Below, one piece after another: positions 25,132 through 38,100 of a DNA stretch of 64,000 nucleotides. Positions within the stretch are counted from its first letter, which is position 1. Every line of letters begins with the position of its first letter. Source of the DNA: Echinostoma caproni (lineage: Eukaryota; Platyhelminthes; Trematoda; Plagiorchiida; Echinostomatidae). Below the pieces are notes generated by a model, which saw only the letters and a list, made by a program, of their open reading frames with translations, had not been told where the DNA came from and searched no databases. The position numbers were made by a program, and so were the translations under genes. The stretch lies in contig UZAN01039898.1 in the NCBI GenBank assembly GCA_900618425.1, positions 23,924 to 87,923 on the forward strand. Reading direction: 5' to 3'.

Positions 25132-25695
25132 TTGGACCACATTTTCACCCTTCGAAAACTCTTACAACACAAACATTCCTTTCGTAGCTCCGTCATTTCT
25201 ATTCTCCTCTATTTGAGAGCGGCTTTCGACTCAGTTGACTGGTTTAACCTCTGGTGCTGCCTCACTCTAAAGAGTGTGTCAGAGAAAATCATTTCAATCT
25301 TCGATCTGTTTTTGGTAGCAACCGAAGTCGAGTCCGAGCTTACGGCACTTTTTCACCCGAGTTCATTAAAGAGGTGGTATTCGTCAGGGTTTTCCTCCCT
25401 CTGTTTTTTATGCAACTTCATCATAGATCCAACTCATGAAACAGCTCCATCCTCGTGCGAGGATAACAGTATCAATCTGCTCTCAGTTTGTAGCCTGTCA
25501 GATCAGGAATACGCACACGATACTGTACTGATAAATAAAGATCCAGTTAAGTTGAAGGTCCTTCTAGATAATTTGCTTACGAGTATAGCCATGTTCGGTA
25601 TGCATTTTGTACCTGCACAATGTAAAATATTGCTGAAAATTGTGTTGACCCCTTCTCAAAACTTACCCTGTTTGAGGAAGCAACAGAGAAAGTAG
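25132..25695 (+). pseudogene. RTE reverse transcriptase fragment
   Basis: This is the longest open frame in the window (187 codons) and is RT palm and fingers. Motif A reads LYLRAAFDSVD where LDLRAAFDSVD is expected, so the first catalytic Asp is Tyr. Motif C reads YAHD in place of YADD, so a second catalytic Asp is His. Motif B lies in a different frame (25254-25439), showing a compensated pair of frameshifts. The thumb MFGMHFVPAQCKILL is well kept. The frame is long only by chance survival; the enzyme is dead. Confidence 0.9.
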
Positions 25696-25739
25696 AAAAT
25701 TCTGCTCTTCGGGTAGCTATATCTTACCTGGCCGACGCA

Positions 25740-26346
25740 TCACACAAAACGTCTGCAGCTATGCAGAAGACCCGGTTGGCATTTGCCGAACTGAGACATT
25801 TGTGGCGCCGTTGCGACGTCTGGTTAACTGTAAAAGGTCGAGTGCATACTGCAACTGTTCGGCCAATTCCTTTTTGCGGTGCAGGGAAGTGGTCATTGCG
25901 GGAACAGGATAAAAATAGATTGTCCGTGTTCGAACACCGCTGTCTACATTGCATTGCATGAGTTCAGTGAGGAAACCGCATGATCAATTCTGGGGTTCGG
26001 TTTTGAGTGTTAGGTAATCGCGGTCGTCCACCTGAACAAATGGTCTATCTCCATATACTACGGTGGACACACGAAACATGTGCTGCGCATTTCACCAGAT
26101 AGGTGGTCACGGTGCCGGTGAAGGAGGCGGTTGAAATAATGTCAAGGGTGGCCCAACTAAGATCTGGCATGAGGATATGAAAACCCTAACCAGGAGAAGA
26201 GATCTCATAGGTACCGTAAGATTCCTAGATGGGGGCTCTGAGATCATGGTAAACAGTGGTTAGATAAACTGAGTGATACGGCTGGGTTTCAAAAATTGTG
26301 GCGCTCGTGCATCTACCGATTATTTTCGCAGCCCCAGTCTGTATGA
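25740..26346 (+). pseudogene. RTE C-terminal region
   Basis: 25761-25961 reads QKTRLAFAELRHLWRRCDVW, then VKGRVHTATVRPIPFCG and LSVFEHRCLHCIA, the usual RTE tail. After stops and frameshifts it continues with KIWHEDMKTLTRRRDLIG and WLDKLSDTAGFQKLWRSCI. Minus-strand open frames over the same bases (25724-25959) are shadows. Confidence 0.85.
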
Positions 26347-29300
26347 ATTCTCTATTTTCAACCTGACTCTGCTCTCAACATTTCAATCTTCATTCTGCTA
26401 TCTTATACAAGTGGGCTGCCAAAAGACAGTAACAAAACCGGAGCTTGAAAATGAATGATTAGCGGTTGCGAAAACTGAAACTGATATCAGCCAATCAGCA
26501 CTACATCAGTGACTGAGTTTAGCCTCCATGCCGAACTGAGGAAGCCACATTTACCCGTTGTCGTGTTTTGTAGTTGCCAGAAGGTACAAATAAAAATCCT
26601 CCCATTTCTGTTTTATTTTTAATGTTTTTGTTCTTGTCGACTAATTTACATTCTTGTATTCATCATCACCTGTGTTTCCGTCGATTTTCAGTTTTTCCTT
26701 TAGTCTGCAGTGGCAGAATCTAGAAATTTGCTCTTTCATTCAGCACACTTTCAAAGCTATGTTTCTCAACATTTTTACAACGAATGAAAAAGAAAAACCT
26801 CGGAAATGTACTCTTGTGTCCAGCGGTCTTCTAACCAGAAGTCAATTATGTACGCCTCACCTAACTACCGAACCATGATCTGGTAAAGCACTCAAACTGA
26901 GGAAGCAGAATGCGCGAATTTAAACACATCTGACCACGAAACAATCAACAAATGAATGAGGTGTTTAATGTACCTTTTCGGAGTGATTCTTATAAAACCC
27001 AATCCAACAAGTATTTTTATAATATACGACAGCTTGCGATCGCTGATCATTTGATTGAGGCACTAATCCGTCTTTCCAACATCTTAGTAAATCACTAGTG
27101 TAACTTCATAGTTTATTGCTCTTAGAGACGGTATTCCTCCGAAATTCAGCAATGAACGCACTTGTGTACTGCGAGCAGTCTGGCGCTTGGTATACCCGTC
27201 ACTTCTGATGCAATTTTAACCTTTTTCAACATAAAGTTATTCACCTTTCAGTCTCCAACATCCATTCTTCAACCACACATTATACCGTTCGGTCATGTCC
27301 CTATGTTTCATCCAATTTTATATCTAAAGATTTTGCTCCAAAGAGCTTGTCGATATTACTCTTCCTTCGTTTTTATTCGCTGGTGATACTTAGTTACTTC
27401 AAAGCTATCGAATAGAGATGTGAGAATCTTTTCTCTCGAGAAATGTAGTTTTCTGAAATACCTCTCGTTATTTCCATTTTCCATTTTCGTTTAGCCTTTT
27501 TCACTTCAACAACACACCCAAGCAGTGTGATCCCACTGTTCACTGGGAACCAAAAACCTCCGCTCTTTTAATTATTGTTTCGATGAAACGTAGATTATCA
27601 GAATTCTTAATAAATCGATTTGGATTTGAGCTTCGTGATCACGAATGGCTCAATAAGTGGACAAAAGTATATGGAGTGTAGAGTTACATTCAAAGGATAT
27701 ATTTGACTAGATCAATAGCAAAAAGGGTTAATGTGTATAAAACTGAACTATCTTCCATCTCGTAAAATAATCCCATAGACAATGTAGAAAACGGTATTCG
27801 CGAAGAAATTTCTTTTCGATATATCGCATCAGGCGTTTACATATATAAGGTGATCACAATACAGATGTCTGATTGGCCGATTAGAGCTCAGTTAGTAACG
27901 ATGACAGAGGCGAGCAAACAGATCAAAAGAATATGACAAGGCGTCGTGGGTGGAGGTGAGAACACAAAGGTCAAATAGACAAACGTTCGAGAGATGAGCA
28001 GATTAATTGAAGGTTGTGAGCTAGGACGAGAGAGGGATGGAGTTACGTAATATGCGGTAGAAAATATAGGTCATGCACAGCAGGTGATGCAATCAGGAAG
28101 GGACATTAGAGACAAAAACAAGAAAATTAGCTCTTAAGATGAAGTATGGTGATACTATAGGCGAGGAAAGAGGGACGGGGACGGGGGGGAGGGTTGATGC
28201 TCCGTTTTTTGCACAATCTTCCATCTATTTATACCTGAAAAATGTAAGGACGATCTTTTGAAGAACCGTTAAACAAGCAAACCTGATGCGTTACAAAACC
28301 TTTATAATCAGCTCAGGCTTCCCTGGAAATAATTTGCAGTTCTTCATACACTAATTATTATGAAACCGTTAAAATGGGCCTTGGTTTTGACGTTGTAGAG
28401 ACTGGATGCATCAACCACGTGAAGAGATAATCGTGCAAATGAGTTATTGAGACGAAGATGAAATAGCAGAAAACTACCTGGTTTCTCTCCATAATACCCC
28501 AGTCTGGAATACCAACAACAATACTGCACGACCTGAATGATAAAATAAATCAACTTCATTTCAAATTTGCTCCTTGTTGCAGTTAGCGGTAAAACGGTGC
28601 ATACTAGTGAAGGAAAATCGTTTTTTAACCAGAAATTCTCGTGATAATCTTGTACATAATTTTACTCATCTGGATCAACACATATGAATCTGCAGCAAAC
28701 GAGCTTGTATCAACAAAGTGTCATTCAGCTATGTCAACAAATTTCGAAAAACACCATCGTGTAGTGAAAGCGAGCTGTTGACTGCCTACGTCAACACGTG
28801 ATCCGAAATGAAAACATTCTTTGCGCTACAATTTTGTGTACATACATCTCTCAGTCTACATTAGCGTACTATTAGAATTGCATTTCTATAATTGTCTGAA
28901 GAAATGAAGAAATTATTACCAATTATTTGAGGCGCTTACAACCCGCTCAATTCGAAGATAGACTCAACTTGCAGAACGGATTCTGACACATCAGTATTAA
29001 ATATGTGGTCAGAATCTGACGAAGCCTCCAACGTCGTTCAATGAATCCAATCAGTTTAATGTGACAGCTGGTGCTGAAAATCAAAATTCTCTTTGCATTC
29101 TATACTCGAAAAAGTAATTAGTATGCAAAGCTAATCTACTTTTGTGACACAAAACTGTCTTAAAAAGACGTTCGGATAATGAGATAAAAAAATTATTAAC
29201 TCACATGAAGAAAAATTGAGTAGATCAATGCACTATAGAAGTATCATCTTAGGGGAATCAATTCTTGTAGCATTAAACACTTGGGTGGGAATATAGTTCT

Positions 29301-29390
29301 TATCATGAAACACACTCTGGCAACCGAAGAATGACAGTGACAACTCTGTTTGAAATGATACGGAATGATTGTAGCTCGGGATGCGGATGC
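26347..29390. other. No gene recognised; contains a G-quadruplex motif
   Basis: Short open frames only, none with a recognised family. A G-rich motif at 28172-28193 is listed separately. Confidence 0.5.
28172..28193 (+). other. G-quadruplex-forming motif
   Basis: GGG-AC-GGGG-AC-GGGGGGG-A-GGG: four G-runs with loops of one to two bases, seen directly. It is not next to a recognised gene. Confidence 0.8.
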
Positions 29391-29543
29391 TGGTGTTGGT
29401 GAGTTCTCCGAGCTGGAAGTGTTGTTCACAGACGTTTTGTAGCCAAGCTAGGCAACATCATCTGTGGGACTGTTGATGTTGCCTAGCTTGGCTACGAAAC
29501 GTTTGCGAACAACAATTCCAGCTCGGAGAACTCACAAACACCA
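29391..29543. repeat. 73-bp foldback (inverted repeat, 7-nt loop) with hammerhead-like cores
   Basis: 29391-29463 and 29471-29543 are reverse complements at about 90% identity, almost without spacer. On the plus strand the right arm reads ctgttgatgttgcc, then ggctacgaaacg. On the minus strand the left arm reads cagatgatgttgcc, then ggctacaaaacg. Both resemble a hammerhead core CTGATGA-helix II-CGAAA in which each arm has lost one or two conserved bases (CTGTTGA; CAGATGA with CAAAA). The flank agctcggagaactc is shared in form with the PLE 3' end at 56300 (agctcggcgaac). This is therefore probably a head-to-head pair of PLE terminal fragments. Confidence 0.85.
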
Positions 29544-32500
29544 ATGGTAACAACTTTGCCAACCCTTTGCGACGTCTACGAGCATTAGCAATTGTCTAGA
29601 AATATTATTATTAAATTAAATTAATTATTTATTATTATTATTATTAAATTATCTAGGATATATACAGAAACACTAATCGGATATTATTACAGGAAAGAGT
29701 CAATTCAGAACTACCCTTATATTTTACCATAGTTTGTGGAGTATATTTGATCCATCGTCTGCAAGTTCCCTAAACCTTCATTCTTCTTGATATATGATAA
29801 TATACCAATCTTCGTAACCATGTTTCCTTTGTTCCTAAACGAAGACCATTTGCTTAACTCAACACAATTAGAATCAAAACGGAGGTAAATACCATAGTAA
29901 CGTGGCATACTTTTGTCTGGGAACAGTTGCACCACTTACGTAAGATCCAACTCTCATTTATACCGCCTTCGAAGAAAGAAAGATACGAAATAGACGAGTA
30001 TATGAAAGCGGATTGATTTTTAACACTGGTAATTCATGACAAAAGAGACGAACAAACATTGAGATTCGATGGACAGAACCGAAAAATATAAAACACGTGA
30101 ATGGCCTAGGTGAGCGTGGCTTGTAGGAACAAAACCGGATAAGATGAGCTTTGAAAATCAACGGCTGACCACAAAGTAACTACCCGATGATTGATCTGTG
30201 TTTAAAGATAAGTGCTTACGGAACAGGGCCATTCAACTGAAGAGGAATTACTCTGAACTCATTGAAGAAAGTAAAGAGCACAAGTAGTGTCTTGTCTTAG
30301 TAAACTGCATCTGTAATGTGGGTTAGTTGAATCGAAATTGGGTGTCAGTCTTAGGACACGGAACGCATGGTCGATAAGCCAACAATAAAGGATAATGGAT
30401 ACAAAAGAAAATTAAGAGACCACATGTGGAAACCCCGGAGACGAAAACACTTGATTACGGTAGATGTCAACATTGAAATGTGGCAAGATTGAATGTGTAT
30501 TTAGCAACCGATGATTGTGTACGTTTACCAGCTTTTTGTTTTATTACATCCTTTAGGCAACAATTCAAGAATCCTTACAGTATTGTTGCACATGGTTCCA
30601 GCACAAATTTTCACAAATAGTTGAACTTCAACATATTCCGTGGATACACATTTATTTGCCCGTGGTACATTGTATTTTTTATTTTTATGATCTTTATCAA
30701 TCATTGCACGCAACACGTTTTTCATTCCCCAATCAATGAACCTTGTGCGATTGGCATATGCTCCGACTCCGCCATTCCGGGAGTATCCTTGTGATAAAGT
30801 TCCTAGAGAAACTATTCACAGGTTTATGCGGCAGCTTCTGGAGCATGCTGTGTGATCACAGTCCGTTGCGAAGCTCGCACCACAATGCCCCACTCTCCGC
30901 TAAGAGCGAACATCGTCGAAGCCCATCAAGATTGTGAAATATGACTCTAGACTTACACGTCCATCCCTTCGTTTGATAACCAACTCACAACAGCCCAATG
31001 CTTACGTTTGAAGCATTTTAGCCGTCCGTTGTCGAAAGAAAATGAATTGCGCTCCTCTTTGGTGGTATCGCGTTTGAGTAAAAGGGTTATCTATTTCTTG
31101 AATTCACGAGTTTCATCGAATGAACTATAATTTACAACCAGGGCATGAGCTAGAACGGAAATAAAATAAAGACTAATCTCCTCATAGTTTTAAGTGTTAT
31201 CCGGATCGTAATGTTTGGAAAAACAAGAAATCGTTTTAACCAGTTTGACTGATTCTTACTAGGAACTTCGAAGTCCTTAGTGCTCAGTAGTCTTGAGCAA
31301 TATGAAGGTGTGGTTGAAAATCGTTCAACCAGCCACTGCTTGCATAAAAATCACTGTACTCCACCTTGGAACAAATACATAAATATGCAAATATAACTTA
31401 TAGTTACACAACATTATTGGTCTCTTTGAGAGAATCAATATGTAAATGGAGGATTATTATTTTGCTTTGAAGCTCCCTTTTATCAAGCCACTTCAAGGCT
31501 GAGCTCATGTGTCTCAATCATCTTGACTTCCATTCTTCCCACACCGAATTGAGATACGATCTTCGCATTAAAAACTCTATTCATGTGCAATTTATTTACC
31601 TGCATTTTATCACAAAGGCTCGAGAATGTCCCTTTTCATTGGCTATCTCATCACGATTTGTGGAATCCTGAGTGTTCAATTATCTTTATGTGAAAGTTGT
31701 AGTGACTAGATCAAGTGGACCTAGCAGTTAATCATCCTTTGAGAATAAACGCTAAAAGTATATATGCGAACAGCCGGGTGCATAAGGCAAGATGCATAGC
31801 ATACGCAGAACTGCTGATCGCCAACTAGTAATATTTGCCAAATGCTCCAGTTGACTTTTTTAAAAGCTCTTTTCAAATCAGCTTACTTTAATAGGTCTTC
31901 CAAGAGGATTGAGACGTTATNTGTTTTCGGTTATACTGGTCATGCTTACCACCCACACATAAGAGTTCATCTAAACTTCTCACGAAAGCTTGTTCAACTG
32001 TAACATTAGCAATTTGTCACGACAGGTGGTCCTATGAGTTGACCTAAATAAAAGACCGAGAGCCAAATTTTGTTGGTTTGTAGTTTACTTACTCGGTGAC
32101 CGCCATTGTTCGAAAATGTGTGTGGCGGGGGTAGGGGGGTGGGTGGGCTGTGTTCACTATCCGGGGTTTTCAGCGTTGAAANGAGACAATGAGTTTACTT
32201 CGAGTGGGCAACTGTTCTTCATGATTTCACTCTTAGGAATACCGCTGTATTATCAGTCAGTTCAGATACAAGTACAACTGTACGATTGACAGTAGTTGAG
32301 GGCCAGCAATATTGTATTTTTTTTTCGTAACACCACGAGTGGATCATGTTTCACCACGGGATAAACGCTCGTAGACTTATTGATTACCAAGGGGTGTCTT
32401 AAATCTACATTAAATTCTCATATCAGAAAGCACGCGTTAAAAAGAAGCATCTGGATGAAATTGGGTTAAGCATATCTGGTTGAGTTGGTTCACCATTTCT

Positions 32501-35024
32501 TGGAATGGTTTTTATCGGGTGCTTGATCATAGACGGAAATTTATACTTATGTTTCTTTCAAAAATATTCAGAAGAGTGTCTGAAAGCTAGTTAGCAATGA
32601 TGAAATCACGTGCATCGATGTGGGATGACTTACTCCTTTTATCTGCTCCTCGTTTATACTTCATACGTAACCTCAAGTCTGTCTAATCAACCATAGAGTC
32701 CAGGAGCACCAGATTGGCATTTGTGGGAGGTCATCTGTAGAGCATCTCTACTAGTCCGTCTGTGATATAAACCGTGAATTACTTATGCCAATAGGGTTCC
32801 AGTAAAGCTGAGGGCAACCACCTGTTCATGTTTGTCCACATCTTGTAAACAGGAGCATTTGGTTAAGTTATTTTTCGTTCAGTAGCAACAAAGGATACAT
32901 GACTATATTTCATGTGGGAGTCCGGCGTTCCCTCCGGGATGGTCAAACGGATATGTTTCACTGATAAGTTCAAACGAAAGCGAAAATTAAGTTTAGCGTT
33001 TACGGATTGCACGGTTTCCCATTCTCTGTGTTGTACGGCAGCTCTTTGATTGATAGCGTCACGCTAACTGAAAATTGTATTATTATGTGTTCCATAGAAG
33101 TACCTAAAATGAAAAAAATGACCAAGTAGATGGAATACAACTCGAATCGGCAAACCACACAGGAAGATGGTCAGTCATAAGCTGAATTCATCGGTGGGAA
33201 TTTAAGGCCACAGTTTGCGAAAGCAGAAACTGAGAGATAACGGATCTGTGAGGTACATTGCTCCCACATTCTGTGGGACGTAACTCTATGGGTACTTGCT
33301 AAATTGTGATTCCACGCACTGCTCAATGTATTGTTTCTGTTTTTAACCAAAGAGCAGTGAAGCATTGTGGAAACAGAATATAATCGCGACTGCTTTGTAG
33401 GTGAATACGTTGACAATAAATTTGGGATTTAAGAAACAAAAATGATCTCTGAAAATCCTCACAGTAATTCTGAGGTAGAATGGGGATGTATTCTGTTTTG
33501 AAGCACAAAACTGCATGAGAGAATATTTTGAAATAGATTGATCAATTCATTTGAACGAGTGAGGCTTTCTAACTTTAACAGCGGGCTGGATTGGACAGGG
33601 TTATCTTTGAACCTGTTTGTGGTTAGAAGACACGTTTGCGTTAGGAGTGGGAAACTCAAGCCAAAGTGTGTTGCTACGGCAAATACACATTTGGTATGCA
33701 GTTCACATTTCGATTGTAACTTCTAATCACTGAATCAATTGATTGAAACGGTGAAATTGATTAAATACGATCCCTAGCAACGTAAAAAATCTCAGCACTG
33801 TGGAGAGTTGGGGGTCTTTTCGCGACCAGTCAACCTTGATTTGTATCTCGCAACTCGCTCTCATAAGAAACAATGTCTCAAGTTCTCCATCGAGTTTGTT
33901 TCACTAAAATTGCTAGCCTACTGCCTGCTCGAGTACCATGAATGTCAGCAGAAGCTAGGACTTTAGGGTTAGCAATGTGCTTAAATGTACTTCGGTAAGT
34001 GTCTAAACGCAAATTCAAATAAAATGAAAGTGATTACCGATGAAGTTGATATTTCTGTCCCTTGAAGCCTTACGGACGAAACGAGTAAATGAACAATTGT
34101 GGTCAATTATTATATAAGGTTGTTCTAATTACCTTTATACTCTAGACAACCAGTTCCATTGAGGGAAACCCACAAACCGCTGCCACCGCGATAAAGGGTA
34201 CAATTTCGGAGAACGGCTAAGCCTTTGCAATAGAGTGATTACGACTCACAATAAATTGGAAAAAGCTGTCCTGAAAACTTGTTTTCACTTTTACAAAGCA
34301 ATCCAACAGAACTGTTTTCTTCTTTCACCACTACTTTTGAGCGAAAAGCTATCATGTGGAGGTAAGTCGGCTCCATGAATGGTGATTAAAATGATATATA
34401 ATGATGAAAACGTAAATGGTTTAAAATCGATAGATAAAAACCAAAAATGTTTATCTTTCACAAATAATGTTCCAAGAATCAATTTAAACAGTGCTTCAGC
34501 CATTCCCGTAATAGTTCTAGTCTGTAGTAGGAAATGAAAATAAAACTGGATTAGAAGCAGTATTTTTCAATATTTATATCTACCAAGTTACCATTTTTCA
34601 TGCGAAATTATGGGAATCTCTCGAAAATAAAGGTGTAAGGGAAAAGAGATTCAATATGCAATTTCATCGTGTTTTCATCTACGAAGAAATGTTAGAAAAA
34701 CGTTGCAAAAGTTCCTTTCCTTGTTAGATAGCTCAAGTTCAAACCAATACGCATTAAATTGAGTCTCCTTTGATTAGCCCAGACTATTGGTTTAGCGATA
34801 GTTTACTGAAAACAACAAAAAAATTTTGTTTTCAATGTGTTTCTATTCAGCAGACTCACATATAGTATTGTACCAATTGATTATTAGTTAACTCTTCGAA
34901 CAAACATAGATATCCGCTTACTCAGTCTATCCCTTATTTTAGTCACTTCGCTCAACTTGGCTTCAACCTACCACAGCCAACCGAAACGACTGTAGCCTTT
35001 GGCATGACCCAAGGGCCCAGACGG
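29544..35024. other. No gene recognised; AT microsatellite and G-quadruplex motif
   Basis: 29605-29652 is an ATT/TTA-rich simple repeat. 32127-32147 is a G-quadruplex motif listed separately. Open frames such as 30525-30725 (-) and 33538-33726 (+) are within chance length and matched no family. N bases lie at 31921 and 32182. Confidence 0.5.
32127..32147 (+). other. G-quadruplex-forming motif
   Basis: GGGGG-TA-GGGGGG-T-GGG-T-GGG: four runs with loops of 2, 1 and 1 base, the strongest such motif in the window. Visible directly; no gene context was found. Confidence 0.85.
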
Positions 35025-35190
35025 AACAGTGAACTTCAGGTTAGGAATTTGAACCCTTACCTCTGAGCTACACGGTTGATGGTCATCACCCTAGGCGAAT
35101 GACTAAATTAAATTAAACGATGAATCTTTAGGCCGTATAGCTCGGAGGTAAGGGTTTGAAGTCCCAACCTGAAGGTTCGTGGTTAGAGTA
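35025..35190. repeat. Inverted pair of tRNA-like SINE heads
   Basis: 35131-35175 (+) and 35034-35077 (-) are similar sequences in opposite orientation, with about 55 bases between. Each begins near a pol III A-box: GTAGCTCAGAGGTAAGG on the minus copy, ATAGCTCGGAGGTAAGG on the plus copy. The plus copy continues to a B-box-like ggttcgtggttag at 35174-35186. The shape fits tRNA-derived SINE 5' ends or a decayed tRNA pseudogene pair. The B-box of the minus copy is degenerate, so transcription is doubtful. Confidence 0.6.
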
Positions 35191-38100
35191 CTGACGGGCA
35201 CGCAAAATGCGCACACTAATGACAAGCACCAAACAGAACGAAACAGGTGCCTAGTGCTCGTAGTCGGTCACCATAAATATTTCGGTCCCATTTAAACTCA
35301 TTATATTAAAGAGGGAAAAATAACATATTCCCTGTAGAGATCTTATTGAACACAAAATTAAACCAATGGAAAGAACCGAAAAATTTAGACTCCAGTCACA
35401 TGATGAAATATGGTTCCTTTTTTGGTCATTACACCTATTCATTAGTTTAGTTCATGAAGAGAATGATCTTAAAAACAGCAAGTTCGGGGAGTAGGTACGT
35501 AAGCGGTTTTCAACTTATTTCACTATGCATTAAGAAACAAATAATGAAGGTAAGGTGTTTAGCTATTGACCCAACTCTTGCAACATCAGGATTTTCATCA
35601 TATTTGTTCCTCACAACCCTTATTGTTTCTAGCCTCATTCACACGATTGCATATAATATTGCCCCACATCAGACATAGCATATTTATAAGAATAACCATT
35701 TGTGACTTTTTTTGGGCTAGAAAAATGAATTCCCTTAATGCTTTACATACAATAGTTTTCAAATCTGAGGTTTAACTATTGAACCACCAATATTTTAATC
35801 GTGGTACGCAGGTTTGCTCAAATTCAAACACTGATAGAAGAGAATTGAGAACATAGAATTGGGAGATAAAGTCAGGAATGAAAACACTTTACTCATATCC
35901 ATCAATATACAAGTGTGATATTGTAAAATGAAAAGTATTTTCAAAATGAGACTGATATTGCACGAGTTCGAGCAGCACCTGTGTTGCTCCAACTAACCGC
36001 AGAGGTTAACTGCAAGAGGGGTAAAATGACCGAACCTCTACTGATCTTTTTCAGCTGAAAAGGGTGGCTTTGGTTCATCTCAGAAACAAAACGTTTGACG
36101 GTGCATTCGTTTCCGTTGTCAAAAGGAAACAATTAGCCGAGTGCGCAAATAGACAAATAACTACAAAAGCAGATAGGAGTTTCTTGAATTGAGTGCACGA
36201 AAGCGGAGCTTTGATTCAGTTTACGTGCTGTTAGTTTAGAAGTGGTATCACTCTTAAAAGTTAGTAATATGTGAACCGGTTCTTTTTCAAGAACCACCCC
36301 CCGCAGTTGATGGAGTCATCCAAACCAAAACTCTTCACCACGTGAACCTAATCGTATGTGCGGTGATTTACATGTAAGCAACTTCCGATCATGCAACTAA
36401 TATTTGTTTATTTAAAAATTCAATTATCCAAGCACTGTTCTCAAAAGCAGTATGCTAATTATAATTTTAATGTGTTAGCCAATGGACAAATCATTGCAAA
36501 TTAATTTGTTAGCTTCATGTTTTCTGATCCATCTAAATAAAATCAGAGGGATGATTCATCCAGTTTCCTCACTGAAGTATCTGAATGATAAAAGACTCAG
36601 CACTGAAAAGTATGTTTTTGCTTCAACTGTCAGAAATGCATTTGCATCGAATCAAATAGATGGTCAATTTAATCACGGATGTCTGTCTACTGTAGGTGAA
36701 CTATAGGTCAGAATAATGGACATCTAAAAGTTATTAACTTAAATCAATGTCCAGGGAACGCTCTTTTCTACTCCAACATTTGGCTGGACATTGTGTGAAG
36801 TTGCAACGACTAAGTGCTATGTAGTGAACCATTGAGCATCAAGCGGAATTGAAGAAAAATCGATTGGGAAGCTGTCGATCGGAAGGAGTGCTTATTCTAT
36901 CGCTCAAAAGGATCCCATAAACTTCGTAATCAGGACCAAGGTAAAATATAGAAAATATTTCAAGTCAGTAATACATATGGATTGGTTAACCTTCAGAGTG
37001 ATTGAAATGAAAACTAATGTATAGAAGTCTCCTGATACGTTCGGACCCACCATATTTTATGAAATTTAGAAGTGTTATAATTCCAAAAGGCGTTGCTGGT
37101 CAAGAATAATCGTTTATTGCGGATATTAGATGGGACATCACCAATTCGGCTTCAATGACAGGAAAGTCTAATCAGAAACATACAATTGCGGTTCCTTGCC
37201 ACGTGACGGGTAATGCATCTATAACTTGGTAGTTCTTCTCTGAGACCCAGCAAATTGTCCTCAGTCATCTTGTTGATTTTTGGTGGTTGAAAGTTACAAC
37301 CAACTATGTTACCTACTACTCACAAGTGAGTAGTATCTCACGACACTCGTATCTATTCGATGGAACAATCCTGTTAGCGTTTTGTTCAGTATACCCGTAT
37401 AATTCCAAACATTGGTATTTCATAGAAAACCGAGTGCTTCTAGCACTTGTGGAAGTGAGATTAGGAGAGCATTTGACTGACCATCCTTCATACGTCCTTT
37501 GCGAGCACAATGGTCGCTTCATCCGGTCAATCGTACCATAGACAGTTTGTCAGCCTCGAGTTTTGTGCTTTGAAAAATAAGTTAAATAATTGAACAAATA
37601 TTGGATCTGATGCGAAGTTGAGTTTGCAATACACAACCTTTACTTTGATTGACAAATGGCATACGGTTCATTCTTAACAGTCGTCCCATTCTGTTGAATA
37701 TGAGAATTTGCTCGTTCGCTTTTTCTCTGTCAATCTCCGAACACTCTTGCGTATCGAAACGCGAAATTCTCATGGTCCATTCTATCTCAAAGGTCAATAT
37801 TGATGCCAACTAGGTTGTGCAAATCCCCGTTTTGGCTATTTACTTTCAAATTGAACTAATCCCTCACGTGACAAATAAAACTGTCAGTTCAAACGGACCT
37901 GCCCCCCCCCCCTTCTCCTCCTCGAAAGCAAATACGTGACATAAAACAGGCAACCTTATCGTCCATATTGGGTCATAAAATCCAATGAAATTTAAAGCAA
38001 ATTTCAGATTCCTTTGTCGGAATATTAGCAGTTTAGTGCCCTCTTTCCCTCCGATATTGTGTTTACGCAAAACGCGAGAACTTGTACATGCCCTGGGTCT

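Larger units (their letters stand above)
25015..26346 (+). mobile_element. RTE-type non-LTR retrotransposon, 5'-truncated
   Basis: A plus-strand RTE copy lacking the endonuclease and the start of RT. It begins near 25020 in the block before motif A (APRLLVGIIIRRW). It continues through CLDHIFTLRKLL, motif A (LYLRAAFDSVDW), motif B remnants (VRAYGTFSPEF), motif C (DQEYAHDTVLI), MFGMHFVPAQCKILL, RLAFAELRHLWRRCD, SVFEHRCLHCIA and KIWHEDMKTLTR, to WLDKLSDTAGFQKLW. The last frame stops near 26346. 5' truncation is the usual outcome of incomplete target-primed reverse transcription. Frameshifts are present from about 25250 onward. The 3' end of the element is not clear, and no tandem tail like the one at 1-74 was found. 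Confidence 0.9.

Noticed and set aside
37903..37913. Poly-C tract as a possible regulatory element
   Set aside because: A bare homopolymer, also seen at 40461-40470; may be a sequencing-sensitive site rather than a signal.
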